From [Clostridium] clostridioforme AGR2157 (GTDB lineage: Bacteria; Bacillota; Clostridia; Lachnospirales; Lachnospiraceae): a DNA stretch of 55,163 nucleotides. The stretch spans positions 1 to 55,163 of the forward strand of contig NZ_AUJR01000037.1 of the NCBI RefSeq assembly GCF_000424325.1. The letters run 5' to 3'. Position numbers and translations under genes: made by a program. Below the pieces are notes generated by a model. That model was not told the DNA's origin and did no database searches. It was given only the letters and a program-made list of their open reading frames with translations. Position 1 is the first letter of the stretch. Every line of letters starts with the position of its first letter. Below, piece by piece: positions 1 through 8,939 of this stretch.

Positions 1-190
1 CACTGTTTTTTATGGTCTGGTCCATCGTTTCCAGTGTCTCTACCAGAATGTTCCGTGCCAGATTCAGGCTTCTTTCCTGAAGTTCTTTCCCATAGGAATC
101 AATATCAAGAGTTCCTTCCACAAATTTCCTCATGGTCTTTTCAATTTCATAGGTTTCTTTTTCGATAAAATGTTGTATACTGTTAATCAT
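1..190 (-). CDS. ISLre2 family (UPF0236-like) transposase, N-terminal part
   Basis: An open frame starts with ATG at 190 and runs off the left edge, giving the first 63 residues. The protein begins MINSIQHFIEKETYEIEKTM and continues as an acidic helical stretch with the pattern G-T-L-D-I-D-S-Y...ARNILVETLETMD, which resembles the N-terminus of UPF0236 / ISLre2 family transposases. The catalytic part lies outside the window, so the family call rests on recognition of the N-terminus only. An AAAGGTG ribosome site sits 5-8 bases before the ATG and is inside a hairpin (see 192-253). Other IS families with similar helical N-termini cannot be excluded. Confidence 0.6.
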   Translation of the reverse strand, partial: MINSIQHFIEKETYEIEKTMRKFVEGTLDIDSYGKELQERSLNLARNILVETLETMDQTIKNS

Positions 191-191
191 G

Positions 192-253
192 GAAAGCACC
201 TTTCTTTGGGAGTGTATGTTTGCAAAACTATATTATCACAAAGGGGTGCTTTC
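192..253 (-). promoter_or_regulatory. Leader hairpin sequestering the transposase ribosome site
   Basis: The arms GAAAGCACC (192-200) and GGTGCTTTC (245-253) are perfect inverted repeats. In a minus-strand transcript the arm next to the ATG contains the AAGGTG ribosome site, so it would be paired in any RNA that includes both arms. A TGATAATAT -10-like box lies between the arms (about 228-236), so a transcript started there would lack the outer arm. This matches the known logic by which some IS elements block translation of read-through RNA; the application here is inference. Confidence 0.5.
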
Positions 254-317
254 TTTTCATTCCTTTTTATGGTTTACATAAATTCCCATTACCCGAAATT
301 TATTTTACGCTACTGTT

Positions 318-2438
318 TCATCCAAAAAGCTCCTGCCCGGAAATAAATTCCGTTTCTTTCCCGCTATACGTAAGCGTAAGCCTGTGCATGGCCCGCGTAC
401 ATGCGATGTATAATAGACTGCGGTCAAAATCAGAGGCATAGGTTCTTGAGTCCGCCTGAGGAATCAAGACCTCATCAAACTCCAGACCTTTAGACATGCG
501 GACCGATGTAATGGAAATCCCGTTTTGGAAGCTGGCACTCTCCTGGGTAATCAAGTTCATATCCCATTCTTTTGCTCCATTTCCTACTATTCCACTCCCT
601 TCCATTCCATTTTCGTCCACCCCATCATATCCTGCCAGCACCTCATACATATTCTTTGCCGCTGTATCTGTCTTTAAGATAATCCCCAGTGACACATTTC
701 CCCCTGCCCTGAAGCAGCGGATCACTTCTCTTATCTTCCTGATTTCATCCTCTGCGTCCAGGCACGGAATCAGCGCCGGAGGTTCCCCGTGGCGCTTCAC
801 CGGTTCCAGGGCAGCTACATGATTGATTTTCTTTGCAAAACACATTATTTCATAGGTAGAACGGTAACTCTTATTCAATTCCACAAACTGGGCCTTGTCA
901 TAGATTGTGCGCAAATCCTCCAGACCGTGCAGATGGTTAGGATTAATATACTGTCCGTAATCCCCCAAAATGGTTTTCTGGCATGGAAACATACGGTTTA
1001 AGGCGGCATACTGGATCGGCGTGTAATCCTGCATCTCGTCAATCACCAGATGCCTGGTGATATGGCTTTCTTTTAAGCCCTGGAAGGCGGCATGAAGATA
1101 TAAAAACGGGTACACATCCGCCCACTCCAATGTCCTCCTGCCGGCCATGACAAACTGTTCCGGAATTCCCATCCGCTTATAGAAATCCTTATAGACAGCC
1201 AGCGTGTCCTTCATGGCAAGCATGGAATTCAGCTGTTTCAGTATCACCCGCGGCCGGGGCACCTCCTGTTCCATGATATTATCCGTCTCAAAACGGTCAT
1301 GGATATCATCTGCAACCATTGCCAGCCGCTTCCTTACCGGACAGGTTCCATAGGCCAGGAACCGCTCCCTGAGCCATTCACCCGTTGCCCTAAAACTTTC
1401 ATACACATAATCTGTGGGAACAAAAATAAACTCCGGCATCTGCTCTATGTACCGGTCCATCAGGTAAACAAAGTCCAGTGTTGACTTAAACCGCACCCTC
1501 TCACCCCAAGCCCTATCCTGTGTCTCAAAGGGATCCCTGTCCGGTTCAAAACCAATGACTCCCTCCAACTGGATTTCAGCCAGTTCCCCAAAGCTCATCT
1601 CATAAATGGGTTCTTCTCCAAGCTCAGGAATCACGCCTGATATATAGTCCCCGAATACCTTGTTGGGTGAGAGAATCGTAACATTCCTGGCGCTCAGCCT
1701 GTCCTTAAAGCGGTACAGCAAAAACGCAATATGGTGGAGGGCAATGGAGGTCTTGCCGGAGCCGGCCACTCCCTGGATAATCATTGTTCCCTCCTTCTCA
1801 TTTCTGATAATCTGGTTCTGCTCTCTCTGAATGGTGGAAATAATGGATTTCATCTTTTCATCAGAAGTATGGCTCAGCTCCCTCTGCAAAACATCATCCT
1901 GCACATTTGCAGAGCTTTCAAGTGCATATTCCATGATCCCGTTTCTGATTTTAAACTGGCGTTTTCTGGTAAGCTCTCCTGCTGTCCACCCGGCCGGCGC
2001 CAAAAATCCGGCATCTCCAACCTCGCAGTCATAAAACATGCTGGATATAGGGGCACGCCAGTCAAAAATCAACGGTTCATTTTCATACTGAAAGGCAAAT
2101 CTCCCGATATAGTACGGCTGCCCTTCCTCCTCCTGCTCCTCCCTGAAATCAATTCTGGCAAAATATGGGGAATCCTTTAATTTCGCAATCCGATCCCGCA
2201 TCTCCACAGCAAAGGCACCTGTCCTGTCTGTCTGTTTTAACAGCAGTTCGTTCTGGAACATTTCATGGGGGTCTATTTCTCCCCTGTGGTCCGCCATGTA
2301 TTTCTTGGTATCCGTGTATTCCCTGTCCGCCTTCTTGACAGATGCCTCTGCCCTTTGCAGGGCTTTTGAGAGCCTGGCACTCACCTGTTCCAAATGTACC
2401 AATTCATCGGGGAATGGAATGGCTGGATAATCACTCAT
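318..2438 (-). CDS. helD: HelD-like UvrD-family helicase (RNA polymerase recycling factor)
   Basis: 706 aa superfamily 1 motor ATPase of the HelD type, which binds stalled RNA polymerase and releases it from DNA or RNA. Residues 1-90 form the charged, coiled-coil-like N-terminal arm typical of HelD. Walker A is GVAGSGKT near residue 223, a Walker B/motif II DEMQD lies in the middle (VIDEMQDYTP), and a C-terminal motif VI region follows (SLLYIACTRAMHRLTL). The ATG at 2438 is chosen because CAGGAGGAAAGGAAGC precedes it; a longer frame upstream lies inside the AraC gene. The start overlaps the stop of the AraC-GNAT gene by 8 bases, so the two are translationally coupled. An insertion sequence lies directly downstream of the stop. 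Confidence 0.88.
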   Translation of the reverse strand: MSDYPAIPFPDELVHLEQVSARLSKALQRAEASVKKADREYTDTKKYMADHRGEIDPHEMFQNELLLKQTDRTGAFAVEMRDRIAKLKDSPYFARIDFREEQEEEGQPYYIGRFAFQYENEPLIFDWRAPISSMFYDCEVGDAGFLAPAGWTAGELTRKRQFKIRNGIMEYALESSANVQDDVLQRELSHTSDEKMKSIISTIQREQNQIIRNEKEGTMIIQGVAGSGKTSIALHHIAFLLYRFKDRLSARNVTILSPNKVFGDYISGVIPELGEEPIYEMSFGELAEIQLEGVIGFEPDRDPFETQDRAWGERVRFKSTLDFVYLMDRYIEQMPEFIFVPTDYVYESFRATGEWLRERFLAYGTCPVRKRLAMVADDIHDRFETDNIMEQEVPRPRVILKQLNSMLAMKDTLAVYKDFYKRMGIPEQFVMAGRRTLEWADVYPFLYLHAAFQGLKESHITRHLVIDEMQDYTPIQYAALNRMFPCQKTILGDYGQYINPNHLHGLEDLRTIYDKAQFVELNKSYRSTYEIMCFAKKINHVAALEPVKRHGEPPALIPCLDAEDEIRKIREVIRCFRAGGNVSLGIILKTDTAAKNMYEVLAGYDGVDENGMEGSGIVGNGAKEWDMNLITQESASFQNGISITSVRMSKGLEFDEVLIPQADSRTYASDFDRSLLYIACTRAMHRLTLTYSGKETEFISGQELFG

Positions 2439-3279
2439 GCTTCCTTTCCTCCTGCTGTAAGATAAAACGCTGGGTCGGGTATCCGTATTCCACCAATAGC
2501 TCTGCCTCCGCAAAACCCAGCCCCTTTATTTCCTTCCGGTAACCGGTGTCTGCCTTATCGCCTTCCCGGTAGGTTGTAATGCTGATTTCCTTACCCTTAA
2601 GCAGTTCCTTCATGACCTTGTCCAGCATGGCCTTCGGAACCCCCTTTTTCCTGTAAAGGGGATGGCTTCCCATGAAATCAATGCTCCCGTTCTCATAGGA
2701 AAACAGCATAATGCCGATGGCAGCCCCTCTGTCCTTCAGAATAAGTGCCTGTCCTGTGCTGATTTTCTGTCTTAAAACCTGGATATACTCCTCCTCATTC
2801 AGATGGGGAAAGCCGTCAATCACAAGCCTCACCAGTTCCATCCAGCTTGGAATATCCTCTTTTGATGCAAACGAAATCTCCCATGAAGCCTTTTCTTTTC
2901 TGTCAAGCATTTCATATCTCCCTTTAAAATTAAATTTGAGCTGTAAGGGATAAAACCGTTCATTTTCCCTGTACATATTGGGAGGCATCTTATACATGGC
3001 TGTAAAAGCATTGGTAAATGCCTGCTGGCTCTGATAGCCGGATAAAAATGCAATCTGCACAATCGGTTTACCGGAAAACACAAGCAGTTTGGCCGCCTCT
3101 GTCAGCTGCCTGCGCTGAATGTAGTCATGAATGGTAAGACCCACTGTGTCGGAAAACACACGGTGAAGATGATATTTGGAATAATGGACCGCGCCGGAAA
3201 TCATGTCCAAATCCATTTTTTTCGTCAGATTGGCTTCGATAAAATTAATTGTCAGGATTACCTCATCCATACTGCTCAT
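2431..3279 (-). CDS. AraC-family regulator fused to a GNAT acetyltransferase domain
   Basis: 282 aa. Residues 1-105 are the two helix-turn-helix units of the AraC family (IHDYIQRRQLTEAAKLL and IAFLSGYQSQQAFTNAF, ending PPNMYR). From about 125 to 275 follows a GNAT-like domain with HPLYRKKGVPKAMLDKVM, the acetyl-CoA loop. This AraC-plus-GNAT layout is known in Firmicutes, often linked to drug or stress responses, but the ligand and target are unknown. The ATG at 3279 has AAGGAGG ten bases upstream; an in-frame extension to 3369 lacks a ribosome site. It is first in an operon with helD. Confidence 0.82.
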   Translation of the reverse strand: MSSMDEVILTINFIEANLTKKMDLDMISGAVHYSKYHLHRVFSDTVGLTIHDYIQRRQLTEAAKLLVFSGKPIVQIAFLSGYQSQQAFTNAFTAMYKMPPNMYRENERFYPLQLKFNFKGRYEMLDRKEKASWEISFASKEDIPSWMELVRLVIDGFPHLNEEEYIQVLRQKISTGQALILKDRGAAIGIMLFSYENGSIDFMGSHPLYRKKGVPKAMLDKVMKELLKGKEISITTYREGDKADTGYRKEIKGLGFAEAELLVEYGYPTQRFILQQEERKHE

Positions 3280-3352
3280 TACACAATTGCCTCCTTGCCG
3301 CCGGCACCTTTGGACCGTGTCCCGGTTCCCCAAGTGCCGTGTATTCCACAAT

Positions 3353-3381
3353 AGTATAATCAAAACCAATCTGGTTGTCTT
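3353..3381 (-). promoter_or_regulatory. Probable sigma-A promoter for the AraC-GNAT/helD operon
   Basis: On the minus strand AAGACA (-35, 3376-3381) and TATACT (-10, 3353-3358) are separated by 17 bases, about 75 bases before the AraC start. The -35 box is imperfect. The box lies within the tail of the broken epimerase reading frame. Confidence 0.45.
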
Positions 3382-3588
3382 AAGAAATCTTGCGCTTTTT
3401 CCGTTGAATCATACATGGCAACTCCCCGCCGGTCTGAAACCGCGCCTGGTCATCTCTTAAGCTCCCACAGATGGGAAACAACACCGGAGCCTGACCGCTC
3501 CAATACCTTGCATCCCCCTGCCAGAGATACTCGATACCATCTCTGTCTTTGATGGAAGACAATGCGCCGCCCAAAGAGGAGACTTCCA
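3380..3588 (-). pseudogene. 5' fragment of an aldose-1-epimerase (LacX/galactose mutarotase-like) gene
   Basis: The frame reads VSSLGGALSSIKDRDG then EYLWQGDARYWSGQAPVLFP, the beginning of LacX-type aldose-1-epimerase proteins, which interconvert sugar anomers. The homology stops after about 55 residues (near GSLRDDQ...GGELPCM), where an intact protein should continue with the conserved MPRHG segment; instead the frame closes at 3380. The catalytic His and Glu residues are therefore missing. The native start codon is also lost, because the 5' end is fused to an aldolase remnant at about 3588. A non-functional fragment. Confidence 0.7.
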
Positions 3589-3865
3589 GGCTTTTACCCG
3601 CTCCTTGCCCGCGGCTCCATATTTTTTCGGATCAATGGTCTCCGGGTTCTTATTCAGGACTTCCTTAACACCATCACTGTACGCAATCCGAAGCTCTGTG
3701 GCATAGTTCACTTTGCATATTCCCCTGCGTATGGCTTCACGCACCGCTTCATCCGGCACGCCGGAAGCTCCATGAAGAACCAGTGGGACAGAGACTACCT
3801 GACGAATTTCCGACAGACGCTCCTGATCCAGTTTCGGCTCTCCCTGATATAGGCCATGGATAATA
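3587..3865 (-). pseudogene. 3' fragment of a class II fructose-bisphosphate aldolase gene
   Basis: Reading leftward from about 3865 the frame gives HGLYQGEPKLD, then PLVLHGASGVPDEAVREA, then GICKVNYATELRIAYSDGV and DPKKYGAAGKERVKAW. These are the conserved C-terminal segments of class II aldolases, including the HGASG zinc/phosphate loop and the KVNxATEL strand. The N-terminal two thirds, with the catalytic Asp and most zinc ligands, are absent, and the last ~10 residues are replaced by the epimerase fragment. No start codon with a ribosome site is present. This is a deletion scar, probably from ordinary sugar-metabolism genes once next to each other. Confidence 0.8.
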
Positions 3866-4112
3866 AACGGGGACAGGTTTTAATGGGTATGGTGTCCGTT
3901 TTCCCTGTCTCAATTTAAGTGCAATGCATGCACGTTTTGGCGCACTAAATAAGCCCGTGAATATGCAATGTTGCTACATACTCATGGACTTATTTAGATG
4001 TACAAATATTTAGTTTTCTATAGTATGCCCTTCCCTTAATCGCCTACAACTCTGACACCAATTCGCCATTATATCTCTGGAACCTTGAGTTTCCTTGTTT
4101 TCTCAGGTATTC
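3866..4112. other. Intergenic region with an inverted repeat
   Basis: No gene seen. An imperfect inverted repeat CTAAATAAGCCCGTGA (3945-3960) / TCATGGACTTATTTAG (3982-3997) has two G-T mismatches and a 21-base loop. It lies 116 bases beyond the metA stop but has no T-run, so it is not a convincing terminator. It may be an mRNA-end stem or a mobile-element trace. Confidence 0.4.
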
Positions 4113-5030
4113 CTACTCCTCCGCATCCAGCAAATAAGGCGTTACCTGATACACATAATAATTCAGCCAGTTGGTATACAGCGTATTGGAAGTATTCCTC
4201 CATGTCAGCGGCGGCGCTGAAAACGGGTCGTTGTCGACGTAATAATTATAAGGAACCTCCGGATTCAATCCCTTATTTAAGTCCCTGTGGTACTCATTAT
4301 TTAATGTCATCCTGTCATATTCAGGATGGCCCTGGACAAATACCTGCCGTCCGTCCCGGCTCATAACCAGGAACACGCCGGCCTCATCGGATTCAGCCAG
4401 GATGGCCAGCTCCGGATGCTTTAAGATATCTGCCTTCCTCACCTCCGTATATCTGGAGTGGGGAGCCAGGAAAAAGTCATTAAGGCTTCTCACCAGCGGA
4501 ACCTTCCGGTCCAGGACCCTGTGATTATAAATGCCCGACAGTTTCTTCTTCATAGGGTATTTTGGGATACCGTAGTGATAATAAAGCCCTGCCTGGGCCC
4601 CCCAGCATATATGTATGGTAGAGGTCACATGGGTCTTGCTCCACTCCATCATCATGGACAGCTCCGGCCAGTAATTCACTTCCTCGTACTCCAGATTCTC
4701 CACCGGAGCCCCGGTTATAATCATCCCGTCAAACTTTTTCTTCTTTATCTCATCAAAGGTGACATAGAATTTGTTGAGATGACTGGCTGACGTGTTTTTT
4801 GACACATGGGTGGACAGCATCAGGAAGGTACAGTCCACCTGGAGGGGTGTATTGGACAATGCCCGCATAAGCTGGGTCTCTGTTTCTTCCTTGAGAGGCA
4901 TCAGATTCAGAATCAGGATTTCCAACGGACGGATATCCTGACTCATGGCCCTGTCCTCATCCATAATGAATATATTCTCTTCCTCCAGAATCGCTTTTGC
5001 TGGCAGATCTCTCTGTACTTTTATAGGCAT
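4113..5030 (-). CDS. metA: Homoserine O-acetyltransferase (MetA family)
   Basis: 305 aa, full length for MetA. It acylates L-homoserine in the first committed step of methionine synthesis. The catalytic Cys142 lies in [15 protein letters not shown] and the His235/Glu237 pair in VQGHPEYDR. Residue 111 is Glu ([11 protein letters not shown]); in this family Glu111 goes with acetyl-CoA use and Gly111 with succinyl-CoA use, so acetylation is predicted despite the frequent name homoserine succinyltransferase. The ATG at 5030 follows AAAGGAGAG. It lies 79 bases after ligA; a small TCTGCC/GGCAGA hairpin without T-run lies between, so read-through from ligA is likely. No S-box riboswitch is visible in the short gap. 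Confidence 0.93.
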   Translation of the reverse strand: MPIKVQRDLPAKAILEEENIFIMDEDRAMSQDIRPLEILILNLMPLKEETETQLMRALSNTPLQVDCTFLMLSTHVSKNTSASHLNKFYVTFDEIKKKKFDGMIITGAPVENLEYEEVNYWPELSMMMEWSKTHVTSTIHICWGAQAGLYYHYGIPKYPMKKKLSGIYNHRVLDRKVPLVRSLNDFFLAPHSRYTEVRKADILKHPELAILAESDEAGVFLVMSRDGRQVFVQGHPEYDRMTLNNEYHRDLNKGLNPEVPYNYYVDNDPFSAPPLTWRNTSNTLYTNWLNYYVYQVTPYLLDAEE

Positions 5031-5109
5031 ATTCGCTCTCTCCTTTCAAATGTTGGCTGAATTTCACACGGAAACCGCACAGCGTCTGCCAAAACCGGCA
5101 GATACTGTG

Positions 5110-7065
5110 CTACAACATTCGCAGGAACTCCTCCTCTGAGATAATGGGAACCCCCAGTTCCTTTGCCTTTTTATTCTTGGTCGAGTTGGACGCCGCATCG
5201 TTGTTAATCAGATATGCTGTCTTTGCTGTGACGGAACCAGTGACCTTGCCGCCCTTGCTTTCAATCAGCTCCTGGAGCTCCTTCCGGTTTGCAAAATGCT
5301 CCACGGACCCGGTTACCACAAAGTTCATTCCCTCAAAGACTGCCTCCCCTGCTGCCTCCGGCTGTTCCTTTTCAATGTTCAGCTCCGCCAGCAGACGGTC
5401 CACCATCTGGTTGTTTCTCCCGGAAGCAAAGTAGTCCATCCAGGCCTGGGCCAGAACACCGCCGATACCGTCCACTGCCACCAGTTCTTCCTCTCCGGCA
5501 TGACGCATTTTATCAAAATCATACTTGAACTCACGGCACAGCATCTTTGCGTTAGCCAGTCCGATTCCCGCGATTCCCAGGCCGTACACCATCCTGGGAA
5601 GGGTGGTACTGGACGCTGTCTTTATGGATGCAATCAGGTTATCATAAGACTTCTGTCCCAGACCTTCCATTTCCACGATTGCATCCCTGTGTTCTTCCAG
5701 ATGGAATATATCCGCAAATTCGTGAATAAAACCTGCCTGGATGAACTTCTCCAGGGTAGCCTCAGACAAACCGTCAATATTAAGCGCATCGCGGCTGACA
5801 AACAGGGTAAAGCTCTTTATCTTTTTGGCCTGGCAGTCAGGATTGGTGCAGTACAGGCTCTTTACATCATTTACCTTGCGGATTTCCGTCCTGCCTCCGC
5901 ATACGGGACATTCCTCCGGTATGTCCTTTACCCCGCTCCGGGTCAGGTTTTCCTCTATCTGAGGGATAATCATGTTGGCCTTATACACGGTTATGGTATC
6001 TCCCACGCCCAGCTCCAGTCCCTCCATGATGCTCAGATTGTGGACACTGGCCCTGCTGACCGTGGTTCCTTCTAACTCCACCGGCTCAAACACCGCCACC
6101 GGATTGATTAACCCTGTCCTGGAAGCACTCCACTCGATGTAGGAAAGAGTCGTCTCCCTTATTTCATCCTTCCACTTAAACGCGATGGAATTGCGGGGGA
6201 ACTTGGCTGTACGTCCAAGGGATTCGCCGTAAGCAATATCATCATAGGTCAGCACCAGGCCGTCAGAGGGAATGTCGTTTCCTTCCACTGCCTTCGCAAA
6301 CCCCTCCACTGCCTCAGGCAGGCTTCCCGCATCCACTTCTTCATAGTGGACCACCTCAAATCCCTGGCCTTTAAGCCACTCAAACTGGGCTTTCCTGGAG
6401 TTGCAAAAGTCCACCCCATCCGCCTTCACCAGGGCAAATGCCTCAAAATGCACATTCCGTTCCGCCGTAATCTGGCTGTTAAGCTGGCGGACAGAACCGC
6501 TGCACAGGTTTCTGGGATTTTTATATTTGGCATCCACATCCTCGATTCCGCTGTTAATCCGCTCAAAATCCGAATAGGTGATGACAGCCTCTCCCCTGAG
6601 AATCAGCTGTCCCCTGTATGAAATGTTCAGCGGGATATTGACAAACACCCTGGCGTTAGGCGTAATGACCTCGCCAATCTCTCCGTTTCCCCTTGTAACC
6701 GCCTTTGCAAGGGTTCCCTCCTCATAGGTGAGCACAATGGTAAGACCGTCCATCTTCCAGGACAGCAGCCCCTTCTGGTCTCCCAGCCATTCCTGCAAAT
6801 CCTCCACACTCTTTGTCTTGTCCAAAGAAAGCATGGGAGAACCGTGGGTCTCCTTAGGCAGCTCGCTTAATATCTCATACCCCACCTGCTGCGACGGACT
6901 TCCTGACAAGGTGACTCCGGTCTCCTTTTCCAGGGATACCAACTCGTCATACAGCTTGTCATATTCAAAATTGCTCATGATTTCCCGGCTTTCCTGATAA
7001 TAAGCCTTTCCTGCTTCCCGCAGGACGGAAACCAGTTCCTTCATTCTCTGAATCCTGTCTTCCAT
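5110..7065 (-). CDS. ligA: NAD-dependent DNA ligase LigA
   Basis: 651 aa. Seals nicks in replication and repair using NAD+. Domains in order: N-terminal Ia domain (1-60), adenylation domain with the lysine nucleophile at 104 in SWKMDGLT, OB fold, zinc finger (CPVCGG then CTNPDC), helix-hairpin-helix repeats (DGIGGVLAQAW) and a C-terminal BRCT domain (MNFVVTGSVEHF...). The residue two before the active Lys is Ser rather than the usual Glu of the ExKxDG motif, marking a divergent clostridial subgroup. Start at 7065 is supported by AGGAGAA seven bases upstream; a longer frame to 7146 overlaps the pseudouridine synthase. It lies 13 bases after that gene, in the same operon. Confidence 0.93.
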   Translation of the reverse strand: MEDRIQRMKELVSVLREAGKAYYQESREIMSNFEYDKLYDELVSLEKETGVTLSGSPSQQVGYEILSELPKETHGSPMLSLDKTKSVEDLQEWLGDQKGLLSWKMDGLTIVLTYEEGTLAKAVTRGNGEIGEVITPNARVFVNIPLNISYRGQLILRGEAVITYSDFERINSGIEDVDAKYKNPRNLCSGSVRQLNSQITAERNVHFEAFALVKADGVDFCNSRKAQFEWLKGQGFEVVHYEEVDAGSLPEAVEGFAKAVEGNDIPSDGLVLTYDDIAYGESLGRTAKFPRNSIAFKWKDEIRETTLSYIEWSASRTGLINPVAVFEPVELEGTTVSRASVHNLSIMEGLELGVGDTITVYKANMIIPQIEENLTRSGVKDIPEECPVCGGRTEIRKVNDVKSLYCTNPDCQAKKIKSFTLFVSRDALNIDGLSEATLEKFIQAGFIHEFADIFHLEEHRDAIVEMEGLGQKSYDNLIASIKTASSTTLPRMVYGLGIAGIGLANAKMLCREFKYDFDKMRHAGEEELVAVDGIGGVLAQAWMDYFASGRNNQMVDRLLAELNIEKEQPEAAGEAVFEGMNFVVTGSVEHFANRKELQELIESKGGKVTGSVTAKTAYLINNDAASNSTKNKKAKELGVPIISEEEFLRML

Positions 7066-7078
7066 TCCGTTCTCCTGA

Positions 7079-7834
7079 TTATCGATTCTTTCTCTCCTTA
7101 AGGGACAGACTGGAGGAGTCCTTAAGAAGCCCTGTAAGCTCCTCATACTCCTCCTTCGTTATCTGACGGTAAGCGCCAGTCCTCAAATTACCCAGGCGTA
7201 TGTTCATGATGCGCACCCGCACCAGCCGCTTTACCTGACAGCCGCAGACTTCACACATCCGCCGTATCTGCCGGTTCAGGCCCTGAGTGAGGATGATGGA
7301 AAATGTATTCCGCTCCACCTTCTTCACCTTGCAGGGCCTGGTCACCTGGTCCAGTTCAGGAAGCCTGATCCCTCCTGCCATCTGTTCCAGAAAACGTTCC
7401 GTCACCGGCTTATCTATGGTGACAATATACTCTTTCTCATGAGCATTTCCGCTTCTCATGATTTTATTCACCAGATCCCCCTGGTTGGTCATGAGAAGCA
7501 GTCCCTCTGAATCCTTATCCAGCCTTCCCACAGGGTAAATCCGCTCAGGATACCCCAAAAAGTCCACGATATTCTCAGCTCTGTCCTTGTCAGTCGTGGT
7601 ACATACAATGCCCTTTGGCTTATTCACTGCCAAAAGCACCGGTCTGGGCCTGTGGCTTTTGTCTACCCGGACCATCTTTCCATTGCAGACCACCTTCTGC
7701 CCCGGTGTTACTTTCTGCCCCATGGAGGCAGGGCGGTTGTCCACCAGCACCTTGCCGGCCTCAATCAGACGGTCCGCCTCGCGTCTGGAACAGACTCCCA
7801 TCTGGCTCAGCCATTTATTTAAACGTTCTTCCAT
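7079..7834 (-). CDS. RsuA/RluF-family rRNA pseudouridine synthase
   Basis: 251 aa. Converts a uridine in ribosomal RNA to pseudouridine. An S4 RNA-binding domain (residues 1-60, LNKWLSQMGVCSRREADRLI) precedes the catalytic domain, whose Asp lies in GRLDKDSEGLLLMT; the C-terminal GLNRQIRRMCEVCG motif is intact. The N-terminus looks most like RluF, but RluB or RsuA specificity cannot be separated from sequence alone. Start at 7834 begins MEERLNKWL, the usual family start; the ribosome site is weak (GCGGGAA), suggesting dependence on translation of queA 34 bases upstream. Confidence 0.88.
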   Translation of the reverse strand: MEERLNKWLSQMGVCSRREADRLIEAGKVLVDNRPASMGQKVTPGQKVVCNGKMVRVDKSHRPRPVLLAVNKPKGIVCTTTDKDRAENIVDFLGYPERIYPVGRLDKDSEGLLLMTNQGDLVNKIMRSGNAHEKEYIVTIDKPVTERFLEQMAGGIRLPELDQVTRPCKVKKVERNTFSIILTQGLNRQIRRMCEVCGCQVKRLVRVRIMNIRLGNLRTGAYRQITKEEYEELTGLLKDSSSLSLKERKNR

Positions 7835-7868
7835 TTTTTCCCGCTTTCTTCTGACATTCCCGCAATCC

Positions 7869-8918
7869 CTACCGCTTCTCAGCAGCCGGATGGGCCGCAA
7901 TAAACATAGCGTCCCCAAAGGAGAAGAAACGGTAACGTTCCTTCACAGCTTCCCGATAGGCATCCAATATATGCTCCCGTCCGGCCAGCGCGCTGACCAG
8001 CATCACCAGTGTGGACTGGGGCAGGTGGAAATTCGTAATCAGGGCATCCAATACCTTAAAGCGGTAGCCCGGATAAATGAATATCTCTGTCCAGCCGGTT
8101 CCGGCCTTAAGCACACCGTCCTCTGTGGAGGCTGATTCAACGGTCCTGCAGCTGGTAGTGCCCACGCAGATGACCCGGCCTCCGGCAGTCTTGGTGTCAT
8201 TCACCTTCTTTGCCTCGGACTCCTCCACAATATAAAACTCGGAATGCATATGGTGGTCCTGGACATTCTCCACCTTGACAGGGCGGAATGTGCCCAATCC
8301 CACATGGAGGGTCACGTGGGCAATCTTCACTCCCATGCCCTCGATCTCAGCCAAAAGCTCCCGGGTAAAATGCAGACCCGCCGTAGGCGCTGCCGCAGAT
8401 CCTTCATGCCTGGCATACACGGTCTGGTAGCGGTTCTTGTCCTTCAGCTGGTGTGTAATATAAGGCGGCAGGGGCATCTGGCCCAGCTGGTCCAGGATTT
8501 CCTCAAAAATCCCCTTGTAATGGAACTGAATCAGACGGTTCCCGTCATCCACGGTATCCACCACGGTTCCTGTCAGCAGGCCCTCGCCGAATTCGATGAC
8601 AGTCCCCGGCTTTGCCTTCTTGCCCGGGCGCACCAGTGTCTCCCATATATCATTCTCCCTGCGTTTCAGCAGAAGTATCTCTATCTTGGCCCCTGTGTCC
8701 TTCTTCACCCCGAAAAGCCGGGCCGGTATGACCTTTGTATCGTTAATCACCAGGCAGTCCCCTGGCCGTAAGTATTCCGTGATATCCTTAAAAATTCTGT
8801 GCTGTATCTCCCCTGTTTCCCGATCTAACACCATCAGCCTCGACGCAGAACGGTCCTCCAGCGGGTCCTGGGCAATCAGTTCTTCCGGCAGTTCATAATC
8901 AAAATCCTTTACATCCAT
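7869..8918 (-). CDS. queA: S-adenosylmethionine:tRNA ribosyltransferase-isomerase QueA
   Basis: 349 aa, full length. Transfers the ribosyl part of AdoMet to 7-aminomethyl-7-deazaguanine in tRNA to make epoxyqueuosine. Conserved blocks: N-terminal [67 protein letters not shown] and [15 protein letters not shown]. The ATG at 8918 gives the standard [11 protein letters not shown] start, but TTG at 8924 is better spaced (6 bases) from GGAGG, so the true start may be two codons longer. No preQ1 riboswitch is seen; the gene follows the upstream membrane protein by 21 bases within an operon. Confidence 0.94.
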   Translation of the reverse strand: MDVKDFDYELPEELIAQDPLEDRSASRLMVLDRETGEIQHRIFKDITEYLRPGDCLVINDTKVIPARLFGVKKDTGAKIEILLLKRRENDIWETLVRPGKKAKPGTVIEFGEGLLTGTVVDTVDDGNRLIQFHYKGIFEEILDQLGQMPLPPYITHQLKDKNRYQTVYARHEGSAAAPTAGLHFTRELLAEIEGMGVKIAHVTLHVGLGTFRPVKVENVQDHHMHSEFYIVEESEAKKVNDTKTAGGRVICVGTTSCRTVESASTEDGVLKAGTGWTEIFIYPGYRFKVLDALITNFHLPQSTLVMLVSALAGREHILDAYREAVKERYRFFSFGDAMFIAAHPAAEKR

Positions 8919-8939
8919 GGTCAATCTTATCCTCCAAGC

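Larger units (their letters stand above)
1..297 (-). mobile_element. Partial ISLre2-type insertion sequence
   Basis: The left edge of the window cuts an insertion sequence whose transposase reads leftward out of the window. The right boundary is estimated at about 290-300: just beyond the helD stop codon the sequence changes to an AT-rich leader carrying GGGTAATGGGAATTT (minus strand), which may be the terminal inverted repeat. The other end is outside the window, so the terminal repeat and target duplication cannot be tested. Boundary is approximate. Confidence 0.6.

Noticed and set aside
5296-6075. Plus-strand open frame of 259 codons
   Set aside because: Antisense to ligA, with no family pattern.
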